64,000 nt of DNA from Neocallimastix lanati (nom. inval.) (Eukaryota > Neocallimastigomycota > Neocallimastigomycetes > Neocallimastigales > Neocallimastigaceae), in NCBI GenBank assembly GCA_016946835.1, contig JACVTC010000036.1:1195001-1259000 (forward strand), given 5' to 3'. The position numbers were made by a program, and so were the translations under genes. Below, piece after piece: positions 38,799-52,183 of this stretch (position 1 is its first letter; each line of letters starts with the position of its first letter). The notes below the pieces were generated by a model. The model saw only the letters and a program-made list of their open reading frames with translations, made no database searches and was not told where the DNA came from.

Positions 38799-41435
38799 GC
38801 ATTTCGACATAATTTATGTTTGATCATTTATTCATGTATTACAATGTGGCTTGTAAAAATAAATGAATAGGAATAGGGTTAAATTTATTTTTATTTTTAT
38901 TTTTATTTTTTTTTTTTTTTAATTTTAAAAACATTTACAGTAAAAAAATATATATATATAATAAAGTAAATAAAAAATAAATAAAAAATAAAAAAAATAA
39001 ATAATAAAGTAAAATAAAAAATATAAAAAAATAAATAATAAAGTAAAATATAATATATAAAAAAAAAGAATAATAAAGTAAAATATAAAATATAAAAAAA
39101 AGAATAAAGTAAAATAAAAAATAAAAAAAAATAAATAATAAAGTAAAATAAAAAATAAAAAAAAATAAATAATAAAGTAAATTATAAAATATAAAATAAA
39201 AAAAAGTAAAATATAAAATAAAAAAAAAAGTATAAAATAAAATATAAGATAAGAAAAAATAAATAATAAAGTAAAATATAAAATAAAAAATAAAAAAAAA
39301 AAAAAAAAAGAATAAAATAAAATATAAGATAAAAAAAAATAGATTAAAACAAAAAAAATTAAAATATAAAAAATAAAACTTTTAATTTAAAATATTTATA
39401 ATAAATGGATGATCAATTAGAAATAAATGAAACTAATAAAGAAAAAAACCAAATCATTGTAAATAGAAAATATAAATTTAATTTATAGTATATAACGAAT
39501 AATACAAAAATATTCCAATGTACTAAATGTAAAACAGTTAAAAAATGTAAATCTTACATTATTCTAAATGATAATAATAAAGTAATAAAATATGAAAACA
39601 AACATACTCATCCAGGAAAAGAATATGATGCATCTGTATCAATAGTAAAACATAAAATGAAAAATAAAATTAGAAAAACCTCAATCCCATTTGATAAATC
39701 CAAAACATATATAATGAAATATTTGAAGAAATTGGATTGATATGCCCTGAATATTATTCAATTAAATCCCAAATATCAAGATATATTAAAAAAAAAAAAC
39801 AACTACCTTCTGAAATATCAAAATTTAATGAAATTCCAGATAAATCTGAATATTATATAAACGAAAGAGATGAAAATTTTATGATATACAAAAATTTTAA
39901 TATTATAATTTTTCAATCATCATTCCCCATTCCAAACAGAATTGATTATAAAATACAACGAACATATGTTTGCTGATGGTACATTTTATATTGCACCAAT
40001 ATTTGGTTATCAAGTGTTTATAACAAGAGTATTTGCTCCAGAAATAAATAGTTTTTATACTACATCACTATCTATATTAAATAATAAAGAACAACCAATC
40101 TATGAATTGTTATTTGAAGAATTAAAAAAGAATGAAAGTAATTATAATAATAATATTATAAGTAATTATAATAATAATATTATAGTTATACCAAAAATTT
40201 TGCATTGTGATTTTGAAAAAAGTATATCCAATGCTTCCATTAAAATATTTCATAATATTACTATTAAATATTGTGTATGGCATTATAAAAGATCGTTTGA
40301 AGTTCAAAAAAATAAATTATGTTATAATGAAGTTGAAAATAATCATAAAATTTATTTGTTATATAAAGCTATTACAAATTTTCCTTTTATAAATCCTGAA
40401 TATATATTTGATATTTATAATTATATTAAAATTATATGTCAAATATATAATTATTTAAATTTTTTAATTTTTTTGGAATATTTTAATAAGACTTATTTAT
40501 ATAAATATGATATTCAATATTGGAATTATTATAACGATATAAACCACATAACAAATAATGCTTCAGAATCTTTTAACAATTACTTAAAAAAATTGTTTTA
40601 CAAAAAACCTTCTTTCTATGAATTGATTTATCATTTAAAAAGAGAAAAATCTTTATCTTACAATAATTGCAAAAGGAAAATTGAAGGAGTTTGGAAAAAA
40701 AAAAAAAAAAAAAAGAAGAATATTAACAAAAACTGATGAAATCAATGATTTCATTAAAAAATACAAAAAAAAAGGAATCCGATTAATTGATAAAAAATGT
40801 GAAAAAATGATATCATTGATTTATGATATAAATGTTTAATAGAATTAAATACACTCTAAATATATGAATAATAATTAACTAGAATGTTTATAGTTTAAAT
40901 TATATTTATATCAATATCAATATATTTTATTAATATCAATATCAATATATTTTATTAATATCAATGTCAAAATATTTCATTAATATCAATATCAAAATAT
41001 TTCATTAATATCAATATCAATATTTAGATTTTATTAATAATAAATATTTAATATTATAATAAATTTTATTTTATTATTAAATTAATTTAATAATAAAATA
41101 TATAATTTATTTTATTTGAATAAAATAAAATGGAAAGGTTTTATTATTAAAATATTTAATAATAAAATATAATAATAAAATAAAATTAAAAAAAAATAAA
41201 AATAAAATAAAATTCTCAACAGAAAACTTATTTATTCTTTTTTTGTTTTTATTTTATTTTTTTAATGCTTAAATACATTTATTCTTTTATTTATTCTTTT
41301 TTTGTTTTTATTTTTTTTTTTTTAATGCTAAAAAACAATAAATAAAAATATACGTTGAAAATAGTGGCGTATTACATATATTATACACATTGTACAAAAT
41401 TTTATGATGATTATACATAAATTATGTCGAAATGC
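38799..41435 (+). mobile_element. MULE-like DNA transposon, copy 2, with terminal inverted repeats
   Basis: A 21-bp perfect inverted repeat begins GCATTTCGACATAATTTATG at 38799-38819. Its reverse complement is at 41415-41435. Both flank the transposase pseudogene at 39405-40862. The 5' subterminal part (38960-39370) is an A-rich tandem of AATAAAGTAAAATAAAAAAT-like units. The 3' part (about 40905-41025) repeats TATCAATATCAATATATTTT. Outer ends and a target duplication could not be fixed by eye. Confidence 0.65.
39405..40862 (+). pseudogene. MULE-type transposase, copy 2 (inactivated)
   Basis: It is collinear with the copy at 34671-36094. It shows FQCTKCKTVKKCKS with HTHPGKEYD, PEYYSIKSQISR, MFADGTFYIAPIFGYQVFIT, LHCDFEKSISNAS, YCVWHYKRS and ITNNASESFNNYLKK. 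There is an in-frame TAG near 39487 and frameshifts near 39710, 39930 and after the poly-A at about 40696-40713. The breaks differ from those of copy 1, so the two copies died independently. Confidence 0.83.
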
Positions 41436-41449
41436 TTCACATTCTAGTT

Positions 41450-41877
41450 TTAGCATAAAATTTAACATATTAACAAAAAATTCAAACGATATAAAAATAC
41501 TAAAATTTACAAATAATATTTTTATATATCATTTGAGGAATAATAGATACTTAATATTATAATTATACTATTTATTTATTCATATTATTTTATATATTTA
41601 TTTATTATGTAATTTATTATATCCATATTATTTTATATATTTATTTATTATGTAATTTATTATATTTACATTTATGTTTTATGTAAATCGGTTATAAGTT
41701 TATTTTATGTTATATAAATTTATGTTAACAATCCTTTTAAATATTTTGTGCAACCTGATGTGTTCCCGTGATATATGTTCTATATATATCATCAATGTAA
41801 TATTCACTTTTCTACCTGTATATACTAAATAAAATATATTAATGAAGTTTCCATAATTAAACTCTTAATAATTATTT

Positions 41878-41919
<42 letters not shown>

Positions 41920-42072
41920 TTTGGTTTTAATACACCAATATTATTGTTTATATTAATTATTGATTATTTATTTATTTATTTATTTATTGTTTATTTATTT
42001 ATTTATTTATTTATTGTTTATTTATTTATTTATTACTATCAGTTGTTATTTATTATTAACTTGTTACATTTT

Positions 42073-42112
<40 letters not shown>

Positions 42113-43672
42113 AATTTTATTTATTCATTTATTCAATCATTCATTCATTTATTTATTCATCTATTTATTGATGTATATATTATTAACTGGTTATATTTAT
42201 CAAAAAATTTATTTAAGATTTTATTTATTTAAAAATATATTTGTTAATTATTATTATTTATATTATTATTAACTTTGTATATTCATTATACAATTATAAA
42301 TTTTATATAAAATATGATTTTGTTTAATTATATATTAAAATATAAATTAAACTCATAATTCAATAATTTTATTTTTTCATCATTTTTTTATTCATTCATT
42401 TTTTTTACACAAAAAATTATTTAAATTAATTTGATCATTTATTATAATTATAATTAAATATTTTTTTTTTTGAATTTTTGAATTTTTGAATTTCTGATAT
42501 ATTATTATTATTTTAAATTTAATAAATTTTATGATTTATACTAATTACAATTATAATTTCAAATTTATATTCCTAAAATTTTAATAATATATATTATAAT
42601 ATAATATTATATATATTATAATATTATATATTATTATTAATATATTACTGTTGATATAATTATTACTGTACATTCACTCTGAACATACATATATTATTAT
42701 GACAATAATAAATAATTTGTAAAATAATATATATTTTATAATATTGTATAATAATATTATTTTTTACCTTTCCAACAACAAAAAGAAAAAAATCTTTAAT
42801 TTTTAAACATTATTATTAAATTATTAAATTAAATTGCAAGTAAATTTTTTATAATATACGTTAATTTAATCTTCAAATTTTAAAAATTGTTAATAATTAA
42901 AACTTTATGATATAAATTCTTGACAATTTAATATTATATTCAGATAATATGTTAAATTTTAAATAGTTTTAATACCTTAATTTTTTAATACGAAAATTAT
43001 TTCACATTAAACTTTAATTGGTAATAATTGATTTTAGGTTATAATTCCATTTTAACCACTAGAAAATTCTTAAATGTTTAATATATTTTGAATATATAAA
43101 CTATATATTATTTTCTAATATTTAATGGAAATATTTTTTTTTTCAAAAAAAAAAAAAATAATAAAAATAATAATCATATAACTTTTTTATAGTTGTATTT
43201 TTTTTTTTTTTTTAACATTGTTAATATTATTGTTATTTATTTATTTATTGTCTATTTTTAAATATTAATAAAGGTACTATGAGTATAAATGTTTAAAGAT
43301 TAAAATAATTTATATTGAAAAAATTTAAAATAATAAATTTTTTAAATATAAATAATTATATTATTACGAAATAAAATAAAGACATCATCATTATTAACAA
43401 AAAATAATCATTAAAAGTATAACTAATTTAAATATAATAAAAAAAGCAATTGAAAGATATAACTACTAACAAGAAAATATAATCAATATTTTCTATAATT
43501 ATAATATGCATAAATATTTAACAGAAAAATTCATATACATATTAATATAAAAAATTTCCTCCTTATAAAGGTATATTATTAATTAAAAGTTCTACTATTA
43601 TTATTATTGTTACAGTTATAATATATCAAATTATTTAGTTTGTCTTATATATTCATATTTAGTGTAATTAAT

Positions 43673-43750
<78 letters not shown>

Positions 43751-43954
43751 TATTTTAACTCTAGAGGAGAAATTGATATAACTATCTTTTGAATAAAATA
43801 CATATACCTAATACTTTATTGTTTTTAATTTAAAAAAAAAAATATTTTTATCGTTATTACTATTGTTGTTACTATTATTTTTTGCTTTTATTTTTTATTT
43901 AATTATCAGACAAGTGGGTTTATACTAATATCAATTAGAAATACGAAGTACATC
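41450..43954. other. AT-rich intergenic region with (TTTA)n and (TTA)n
   Basis: No gene was recognised. There are (ATTT)n tracts at about 41880-42175, a two-copy 70-bp repeat containing TTATTATGTAATTTATTATA (41570-41670), an ATT array at 43705-43750 and a run of ATTTTTATTTTT just before it. Confidence 0.6.
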
Positions 43955-45259
43955 ATGGGTAGAAAAAAAATTACTATAAAAAAAATTACAGATGAAAGAA
44001 ACCGTCAAGTAATTAAATATAATAGTTTCAATATATATATTAATTATATATAATGTTTTAAATATTAATTTTCTTTAAATAAGGTCACTTTTTCAAAAAG
44101 AAAATTTGGTTTGATGAAAAAGGCTTATGAATTATCAGTTCTTTGTGGTTGTGAAATTGGATTAATAATGTTTACAGGTAGTCATTAATAAAGAAAAATT
44201 ATCATTCCGAATAGTATAAATTAATAGATAAATTAGATTTATTAATACAAATTATAAATATAAAAATAAATAAATATATTTATATATATATATATAAATT
44301 AAGCAAATAATAAGCTATTTCAATATGCTTCATCTGATATGGATAGAATTTTACTTAGATATACTGAATACAATGAACCGCATGAAAGTCGAACAAACGA
44401 AGATATCGTAAAAGTATTAAAAATTTTTATTTTATTAATAATATTATTATATTGTATTCTAATTATATACAGATATAAAATTTTAGTTTATTTATTATGC
44501 ATTCATCTTAATGAGATTTATAATTAATTAATAAGCAACTTTATGTATGAACTCTTATTATTAACAATATTTGTATTTTATGATTTAATTTTTATAAGAT
44601 CTTGAAGAAAGGTTCGCCGGAAGAAAATGAAGAATATGAAAAAACCCAATTCAAAAAGGAATCAACTTCTCAAACTCAAAATATTAAAAGTCCTAGTCAA
44701 GTATGTATTAATTTTTTTTATGTATTAATTATTAATTTTTAATTAAATGATTATTTATGTATAAAATAGTATATATATACTAGTACCCCTACCTCAGCCA
44801 GTGATAATTATAAGAAAATAGAGCAAGGATTTAATCAATATCTTTCTCCTGGAAATAATATAAGAACGGCATATTATTCGGTAAATATACTATATAATAT
44901 GCCTTTAATAATATGTATTATTAATTAAACTTTATCTTTTTTTTTTTTTTAAATTAATGAAAATAAATTTAAATTACAATTAATAAATAAAGCCACCAAT
45001 AATTGCACCACCACAGTATAGTCAGCTATCACCACCATGGATAAATACAACATTAAATGTGCCAATGGATATGAATATGGTTCCAAAAAGTTTATATACA
45101 AATAACAGTAATGGTGGGCTCCCAGCTTTAAATGTTAATATTAATAATAACCCTGAAAATGGTCCATTAGGTAGTATTAATAATGGATTGTCATTATCAC
45201 CACCTCCATCAGCACAACAACCAAATCCACAAACTCAGTTATTTAATGGGCAATTTTAA
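43955..45259 (+). CDS. MEF2-type MADS-box transcription factor, 6 exons (245 aa)
   Basis: Exons are 43955-44008, 44084-44177, 44304-44413, 44599-44700, 44770-44880 and 44993-45259 (738 nt, in phase). The MADS domain (residues 1-57) reads [18 protein letters not shown], then [20 protein letters not shown] and CEIGLIMF. The adjoining MEF2 domain (58-86) reads [20 protein letters not shown], then [16 protein letters not shown]. This pair is diagnostic of the MEF2/Rlm1 class. Such proteins bind CTA(A/T)4TAG-type sites as dimers and in fungi act in cell-wall stress and development. The C terminus is Pro/Asn/Gln-rich ([16 protein letters not shown]), as expected for an activation region. No MAPK docking motif could be assigned by eye. 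Confidence 0.94.
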
Positions 45260-45957
45260 AGATTTAAAAATCTGCCATAATTATTATTATTATTATTAAT
45301 CTTAATTTATGTGAATATATATCTAAGCATTAAAAATATATATATAAATTATTTATAATCATAATAGAAAAAAAATAATAATAAAAAATAATAAAAATTA
45401 AACTTTATTTATTAAGATCTATTTAATTAATTATTTTCATTCATTTACTATTTATTATAATTTTTTAAATGCTATAAAAACACATAATTTTTTTTTTCTT
45501 TTTTTTTTTTTTTTTTATTAATTTATTTAAAAGAGAAAAAATACTAATAATAATAATAATTAAAAATTAAAGGTTTTAAATTAAATTTAATAAATTTATT
45601 AATTTTTATTAAATCCATTTTTTTTTTTTTTTTTTTTAATTTATTGAAAAATTAATTAATTTGAAAATTTAGCTAATAACTTCATAAAATTTTTAATAAT
45701 ATACTTAATAAAAATAAATAATAAAATAATATAGAAAAATAAAAAAATAAAAAAAAAAATTAAAATTTAAAATTCTTAAAATTTTAAATAAAAAAATATT
45801 TTTATATTTTAATAACACGTAAACATTGATCATATTTAATAATCTTTGTATTTAAAATTAAAATCTTAAAATATATACTGTATTTATATTTGCTATATCT
45901 ACATTATAAAAGTATAAAAATCATTAATGATAATAGAAGTTAATTCAAAAAAATATT
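45260..45957. other. AT-rich spacer
   Basis: Short (ATT)n and poly-T runs separate the MADS gene from the nucleotidyltransferase gene. No exon is visible. Confidence 0.6.
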
Positions 45958-48300
45958 ATGGAACCAATAACACAGGGAACGTGCAAAGATTTTACCTTTA
46001 AATATTATAATAATTATTTATTGAAGAATGCATTAAGAAAAGAAGGTGCTTTAAACGAAAACCAAAATAATTTTATTACGAGTAATGTACAAGTTGGAAT
46101 TGAAAATAGCAAGAATTCAAAAAATAATAATAAAAATGTACTAAATTATAATAATAATTTTAAATATAAGATATATGAAGAAAATTTATTGAAAGAAATT
46201 TTAAATAATAATTTAAATTCAGCAAATATTGATTTAAATCTTAATCAAAATAATGTCATTGATAATACCAATATTAATACTATTAATAATAATGATTCAT
46301 TTGAATTATTATCTTTAAAAATTAATAATATATATAGCAAAAATAATTTAATTGAAGAATCTTTAAATAATTACTCATTAAATAATCATACTACTGATAA
46401 AAACCCAAATAAAATTTTTAAAAATTATACTGAAAATATGAATAATTCGTTTTCAAATATGGATTCAAATCAATTTGATATTTCAAGTCAGAATATTTAT
46501 AAAAATAAAATAGATTTAAATATAAATAATTTTGAAGGTTGTCTGTTCAATTCTCAAGATAAATCAATTACCTCAAATAATAAAAATTTTAATTACTTAA
46601 ATTCTGAAAAAATGTATAATATTAGTGATATGAATGAAATATATAAGAACAATTTTAATCTTTATAAAGAAAATCAAATTTTTACTAAAATATATAATAA
46701 AGAAAATATTAATCAATTTTTAACTGAAGATAAAGTATTTGAAAATTCAAATGAAGACCCAAATTCAAAAGAAAACCTAAAAAAAATAGAAGAACAAATT
46801 ACTTCATTGTTATTTTCTTCCCAAAAATTAAATAATACAGATAATAAAAACAGCTTTGAAACTGATAGTAAAGAATTAAAAGTTATATTAGAGAATGATA
46901 ATAATAAGAATAATAAAATGAATAGTGTAAATAAAAATTTTGATAAGAAAGATAATAAAATTAATAAGAAAAAATCTGGAACTTCTATGCAGTTAAAAGG
47001 AAAACCATCCCTTTCAAGATTAATAAGTCAACTTGATTCAATGGTTGAAAAGGATAATAATAATTATAATTTAGTTAATTCTAAAAGCAAAGAAAATAAT
47101 AATATACCAAAAAGTACATATAAATCTAATGTAAGTATTTCTATTTGTTTGTTTGTTTGTTCATTCGTTCATTTATTTGTTCATATTTTATTTTTCATTG
47201 AATTATTTAATATTTTATATTATTTAATATAATTGAAAATTTATGTAACTTTTGGAAATTCAAATGAAATAATTTATTGATTAATCAAAATTATAGGATG
47301 GTCCAAAATGTTACAAACATTCATTAAATAATAAAAAAAGCATAGAAGGAATTCATAATTTTAATCATGTCAAGAATACATTGCATAATAAGCCATTATA
47401 TCAAGAAACAATAGTTAAATCATCAAAATCGCAATATATAAATAATACCAAAGAATTAATTCAAAATGATTATGAAAATTCAGAATTAAACAAATCAGAT
47501 AGTAATTTATTTATTCAGAATAATAATATTTTAAATAATGATAATGAAGTAAGATTCACAGAAAAAAAATATATAAATAATAATGAAAGTATTAAGTTTA
47601 AGAATTATAAAAGAAAATCATTTGATGATAACAAAATACGTGTAAGAAATAATTTAGAATATAATAAAAAACATTTACTAAATCATAGATATTCTATTGC
47701 TAATATGAAAACAACTGAAAGAACATGTACTTTTGAATTTTATGATGAACTTACTGAAGAAATAAATAAAATAGTAAATAAAATTAAAGCGAAACCAAAT
47801 GATCTTAAAAAAAGAGAAAATCTATTTAATTATATAAAACTTGTTGCAAAAAAAATATTTCCTAGTAAGAAATTATTTTAATTAATAATAAAACAAAAAA
47901 CTCTAAATATAAGTAATTTTTATTTAATATTTCAAAAATTCTTATTTTAAATATAGATTCTAAAGCATATAAATATGGTTCTATTGAAAATGGATTCTCG
48001 CTAACAAATGGTGATATTGATATTTGTATATTAAATAATAAAGAATTTAATAATACACCAGCCGAATGTGTTGAAATATTAGGAGAGAAACTTAAAGAAG
48101 GTAACAAATAATAATTTTTATTAATAATGTAATAATAATTAATAATAATAAATAATGAATAACAATAATTTATAGATGGTATAAACGATATTAAATTATT
48201 AATCAGAGCTCGAGTACCTATTATAAAAATGAAAGATAATAAAAGGTAAATACATTTATTTAAAATTTAAGTTTTCATATTATAATTTGATTTATTATTA

Positions 48301-48331
<31 letters not shown>

Positions 48332-48406
48332 TAATATAATTTATTATTATTATTATTATTATTCTTTATCAATCATTATTATTCGTTATAAATCATTATT
48401 AATATA

Positions 48407-48443
<37 letters not shown>

Positions 48444-48483
48444 TATCAATCATTATTATTCGTTAAAAATCATTATTAATATA

Positions 48484-48520
<37 letters not shown>

Positions 48521-50071
48521 TATCATTTATTATTATTCGTTATTACTATTATTATTACTAATTAATTATTTATTTATATTATATGTTTATATATATATAT
48601 ATATATATTTATTATTTATTTTGTTTTATTTTATTTTATTTTATTTTGTTTTGTTTTGTTTTGTTTTGTTTTATTTTATTTTATTTTATTTTATTTTATT
48701 TTATTTATTTTATTTATTTATTTTATTTTATTTTATTTTATTTATTTTATTTTATTTTATTTTATTTTATTTTATTTTATTTTATTTTATTTTATTTTAT
48801 TTTATTTTATTTTATTTTATTTTATTTTATTTTATTTTATTTTATTTTATTTTATTTTATTTTATTTTATTTTATTTTATTTTATTTTATTTTATTTTAT
48901 TTTATTTTATTTTATTTTATTTTATTTTATTTTATTTTATTTTATTTTATTTTATTTTATTTTATTTTATTTTATTTTATTTTATTTTATTTTATTTTAT
49001 TTTATTTTATTTTATTTATTTTATTTTATTTTATTTTATTTTATTTTATTTTATTTTATTTTATTTTATTTTATTTTATTTTATTTTATTTTATTTTATT
49101 TTATTTTATTTTATTTTATTTTATTTTATTTTATTTTATTTTATTTTATTTTATTTTATTTTATTTTATTTTATTTTATTTTATTTTATTTTATTTTATT
49201 TTATTTTATTTTATTTTATTTTATTTTATTTTATTTTATTTTATTTTATTTATTTTATTTTATTTTATTTTATTTTATTTTATTTTATTTTATTTTATTT
49301 TATTTTATTTTATTTTATTTTATTTTATTTTATTTTATTTTATTTTATTTTATTTTATTTTATTTTATTTTATTTTATTTTATTTTATTTTATTTTATTT
49401 TATTTTATTTTATTTTATTTTATTTTATTTTATTTTATTTTATTTTATTTTATTTTATTTTATTTTATTTTATTTTATTTTATTTTATTTTATTTTATTT
49501 TATTTTATTTTATTTTATTTTATTTTATTTTATTTTATTTTATTTTATTTTATTTTATTTTATTTTATTTTATTTTATTTTATTTTATTTTATTTTATTT
49601 TATTTTATTTTATTTTATTTTATTTTATTTTATTTTATTTTATTTTATTTTATTTTATTTTATTTTATTTTATTAAATTTGTACATTATATTTAAATTCA
49701 ATTATTTATTTTATTTTATTTTATTTTTCATATTTTTTATAAAAATACAAAATTAATTATGAATTACTGAAAATTTCTTATCAGCGGAATTTCTTGTGAT
49801 ATTGGCTTTCAAAATAAATTAGCAATACAGAATACAAAGTTAATAAATGCATATTCAAAAATTGATGATAGATTTAAACAAATGGTATTTATAAGTAAGC
49901 ATAAATAAATAAATTAATTTTTCGTTATAAATATTTGAATTCAAAAATATATAAATGCTAACAATATAACTTTTATTAAAATATAACATATAAAAAGTTA
50001 AGGTAAATTATAAAATAATTTTTTATTATAATTTTTTTTTAAATCATCAAATTTAAGAATAAAATTTAAAA

Positions 50072-50111
<40 letters not shown>

Positions 50112-51099
50112 TAAAATGAAATAAATAGTAAAAATATTTAAAAATTATTTTATATAAAATATAATCATAGTATTGGAGTAAAATGAAGAATATAAATGAG
50201 CCGTATATGGGAACTTTGTCAAGGTAGAAGTTATAGAAGTTATAACTTTATTAAATTCATAAATTTATTTTATTATATTGATAATTTTTATTATAATGTT
50301 TTATAATTGAATTATTTATTGAATATATCTAGCTATTGTTTTATTTTGATGATTATTCACTTTCTTCAAATTAAAGAACCACCAGTTCTTCCTAATTTAC
50401 AAAAAATATATTTAGACAATTTTATTGAATATGAATATATTGATGATTTTAATGTATCCTTCTTTGAAAATATTGATGAATTACATAAATATTGGAATAG
50501 CAAAAATAATGAATCATTAGGTGAATTATTGGTGGAGTTTTTTAAATATTATGCTAATGATTTTCCATATATAACAGGTATATTTAAATAAAATAAGTAT
50601 TTTTATTTTTGAATAAATATTAAATTTTTTATATATTAATATTTTCACCATATTAATAGGTGTCGCAAGTATTCGTGTTGGTAATATAATAACAAAGGAA
50701 GAAAAAAAATGGACAAGAGAAGTAACTTTTTAAATATATTATTTATATATATATTATTTTTTATTGTATTATTATTTACTAATATATATATATAAATGAA
50801 TAATCTTAGCATCAATTTGAAATAAATAAATCAAATTCAGTAAAAGATAGATATTGGTTTTGCGTCGAGGATCCTTTTGGTAATAATATATGTTTATTAA
50901 TAAAAAAATTATTATACTACATTTATATTAATTTATATATTTTATTAAAATAGAAATCACACATAATTTAGGAAGACCTGTTGATCGGAAATCCTTATTT
51001 AGAATTAGAGGAGAATTTCTTAAAGCAGTTAAAATTATTAATAATAAAAATTTAACTGCTTTACAAGTTTTGGAAAAATTACTTGAAAAAAATATATAA
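45958..51099 (+). CDS. Cid1-type poly(A)/terminal uridylyl polymerase, 11 exons (881 aa)
   Basis: Exons are 45958-47130, 47297-47864, 47957-48100, 48176-48245, 49785-49894, 49998-50002 (5 nt), 50171-50223, 50333-50577, 50660-50721, 50810-50879 and 50954-51099; the sum is 2,646 nt in phase. Residues 1 to about 560 are Asn/Lys/Ser-rich and disordered. The nucleotidyltransferase core has YGSIENGFSLTNGDIDICIL (GS motif at 588-589, Asp 600 and 602). The third carboxylate is Asp657 in GISCDIGFQNKLA, followed by KYWSKMKNINEPYMG. The PAP-associated domain holds SYCFILMIIHFLQ, then LGELLVEFFKYYAND and VEDPFEITHNLGRPV. Such enzymes add U or A tails to RNAs in cytoplasm or nucleus; which one is not decidable here. 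Intron 4 is 1.5 kb and consists mainly of TTTTA repeats. Confidence 0.93.
48290..48580. repeat. (ATT)n compound repeat in intron 4
   Basis: About three copies of a 75-80 bp unit contain TTATTATTCGTTA and AATCATTATTAATATAATTT. They are separated by ATT runs, inside the intron at 48246-49784. Confidence 0.85.
48610..49730. repeat. Giant (TTTTA)n array, about 1.05 kb, in intron 4
   Basis: Over 200 pentanucleotide units fill most of the intron. A few TTTTG units lie at the start and a few TTTA slips near 48705-48745, 49015 and 49250. The right edge (49672-49725) reads TTAAATTTGTACATTATATT. This is the reverse complement of the TGTACAGATTGAAT minisatellite family seen at 6680-6720. Confidence 0.95.
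49998..50002 (+). other. 5-nt microexon (TTAAG) of the Cid1-like gene
   Basis: Exon 5 ends with one base of a codon and exon 7 starts in phase 0, so two extra bases (mod 3) are required. TTAAG is preceded by AG and followed by GTAAAT. It gives ATT AAG and restores VFIIKYWSK, matching the conserved VKYW segment of Cid1-type enzymes. Direct joining of the flanking exons gives an immediate stop. Confidence 0.75.
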
Positions 51100-52183
51100 A
51101 TTAAATAATATTTTAATATTATATAATTATATATTTATCAGAAAAAATAAATAAATAAATAAACAATATGAAATTAATAATAATAATAAAATATAATTAT
51201 TAAAAAATTAAAAATTAAAAATTAAAAATTTATTAATTTATAATATTCTAAATTAAAAAATTAGCGTTTTTTTTTTTTTTTTTTTTAATCTTTTAATTCA
51301 TTAATCATATTATCTTTAATAAAAATAAAAATTTTTATATCAATACTACAATTTAATAAAGTTGAACCTGAAAAAGAACTACAAAATATTCATTATAATA
51401 AAGTTATAACTATTATAACTATTAAACTACAAATTGATAAATTATTGATTTCTACATATGTTCCAGAAACTATTAAACAAATTAAAGTTCGATTAATTTC
51501 ATTAGTTATAATATCTATATCAACTATTCTAAAATAAAAAACATATATTAAATAATAATGAAAATACACTTGCTTTATTCATAACAATTTACTTTGTTAG
51601 AAAATCATTGTCAAAATTCGAAGAATTAACAGAAAAAAAAAAAAAAAAAAAGGAAGAATCTAACCTTATAAAAAGGATTTTTTATTTGATTTAATATTAT
51701 TATTGTTATTTTATTATATAGTGGATATATTTAAATTCCTTGTTAAAAAATATTTTACTCTTTAAAAAAAAAATATATATATATGTTTTTATTTATTTTA
51801 TATATATATATATATTTATAATACTTTATAAAATATTTTATAAAAATTTTATTAAAAAAAATTAATTTACCTAATGTTGATTTTATATATTAAAATGATA
51901 GATTTTTTTTTAAGACAAAAATATTTATATATATATATAAAATAAAATTTCATTTTATTATAATAATTATTATTGTCTTTGTTATATAAATTATTATTTT
52001 ATAATTTTAAAAATTTTAAATTTATTAATATTACATTTTTTAATAAAATTATAAGATATTAATTTATTTTAAATACATATATTTATTTAAAAATATATAT
52101 AATATATAAACATAATTGTAGTATAATTTCTAATCTAAATATTAAATTATTTTTGAATTTTAGATTGGTATTTTTATATATAT
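51100..52183. other. AT-rich spacer, weak coding-like islands
   Basis: Downstream of the polymerase gene, 51340-51530 is slightly richer in G+C. One frame reads NKVITIITIKLQIDKLLIST, then VPETIKQIKVRLISLV, but with no start, splice signals or recognisable family. Poly-T and TA runs fill the rest. Confidence 0.4.

Noticed and set aside
48583-49756. Three overlapping 350-370-aa ORFs of FILFY repeats
   Set aside because: They translate a TTTTA pentanucleotide array that has no stops in these frames, and they lie inside an intron of a conserved gene.
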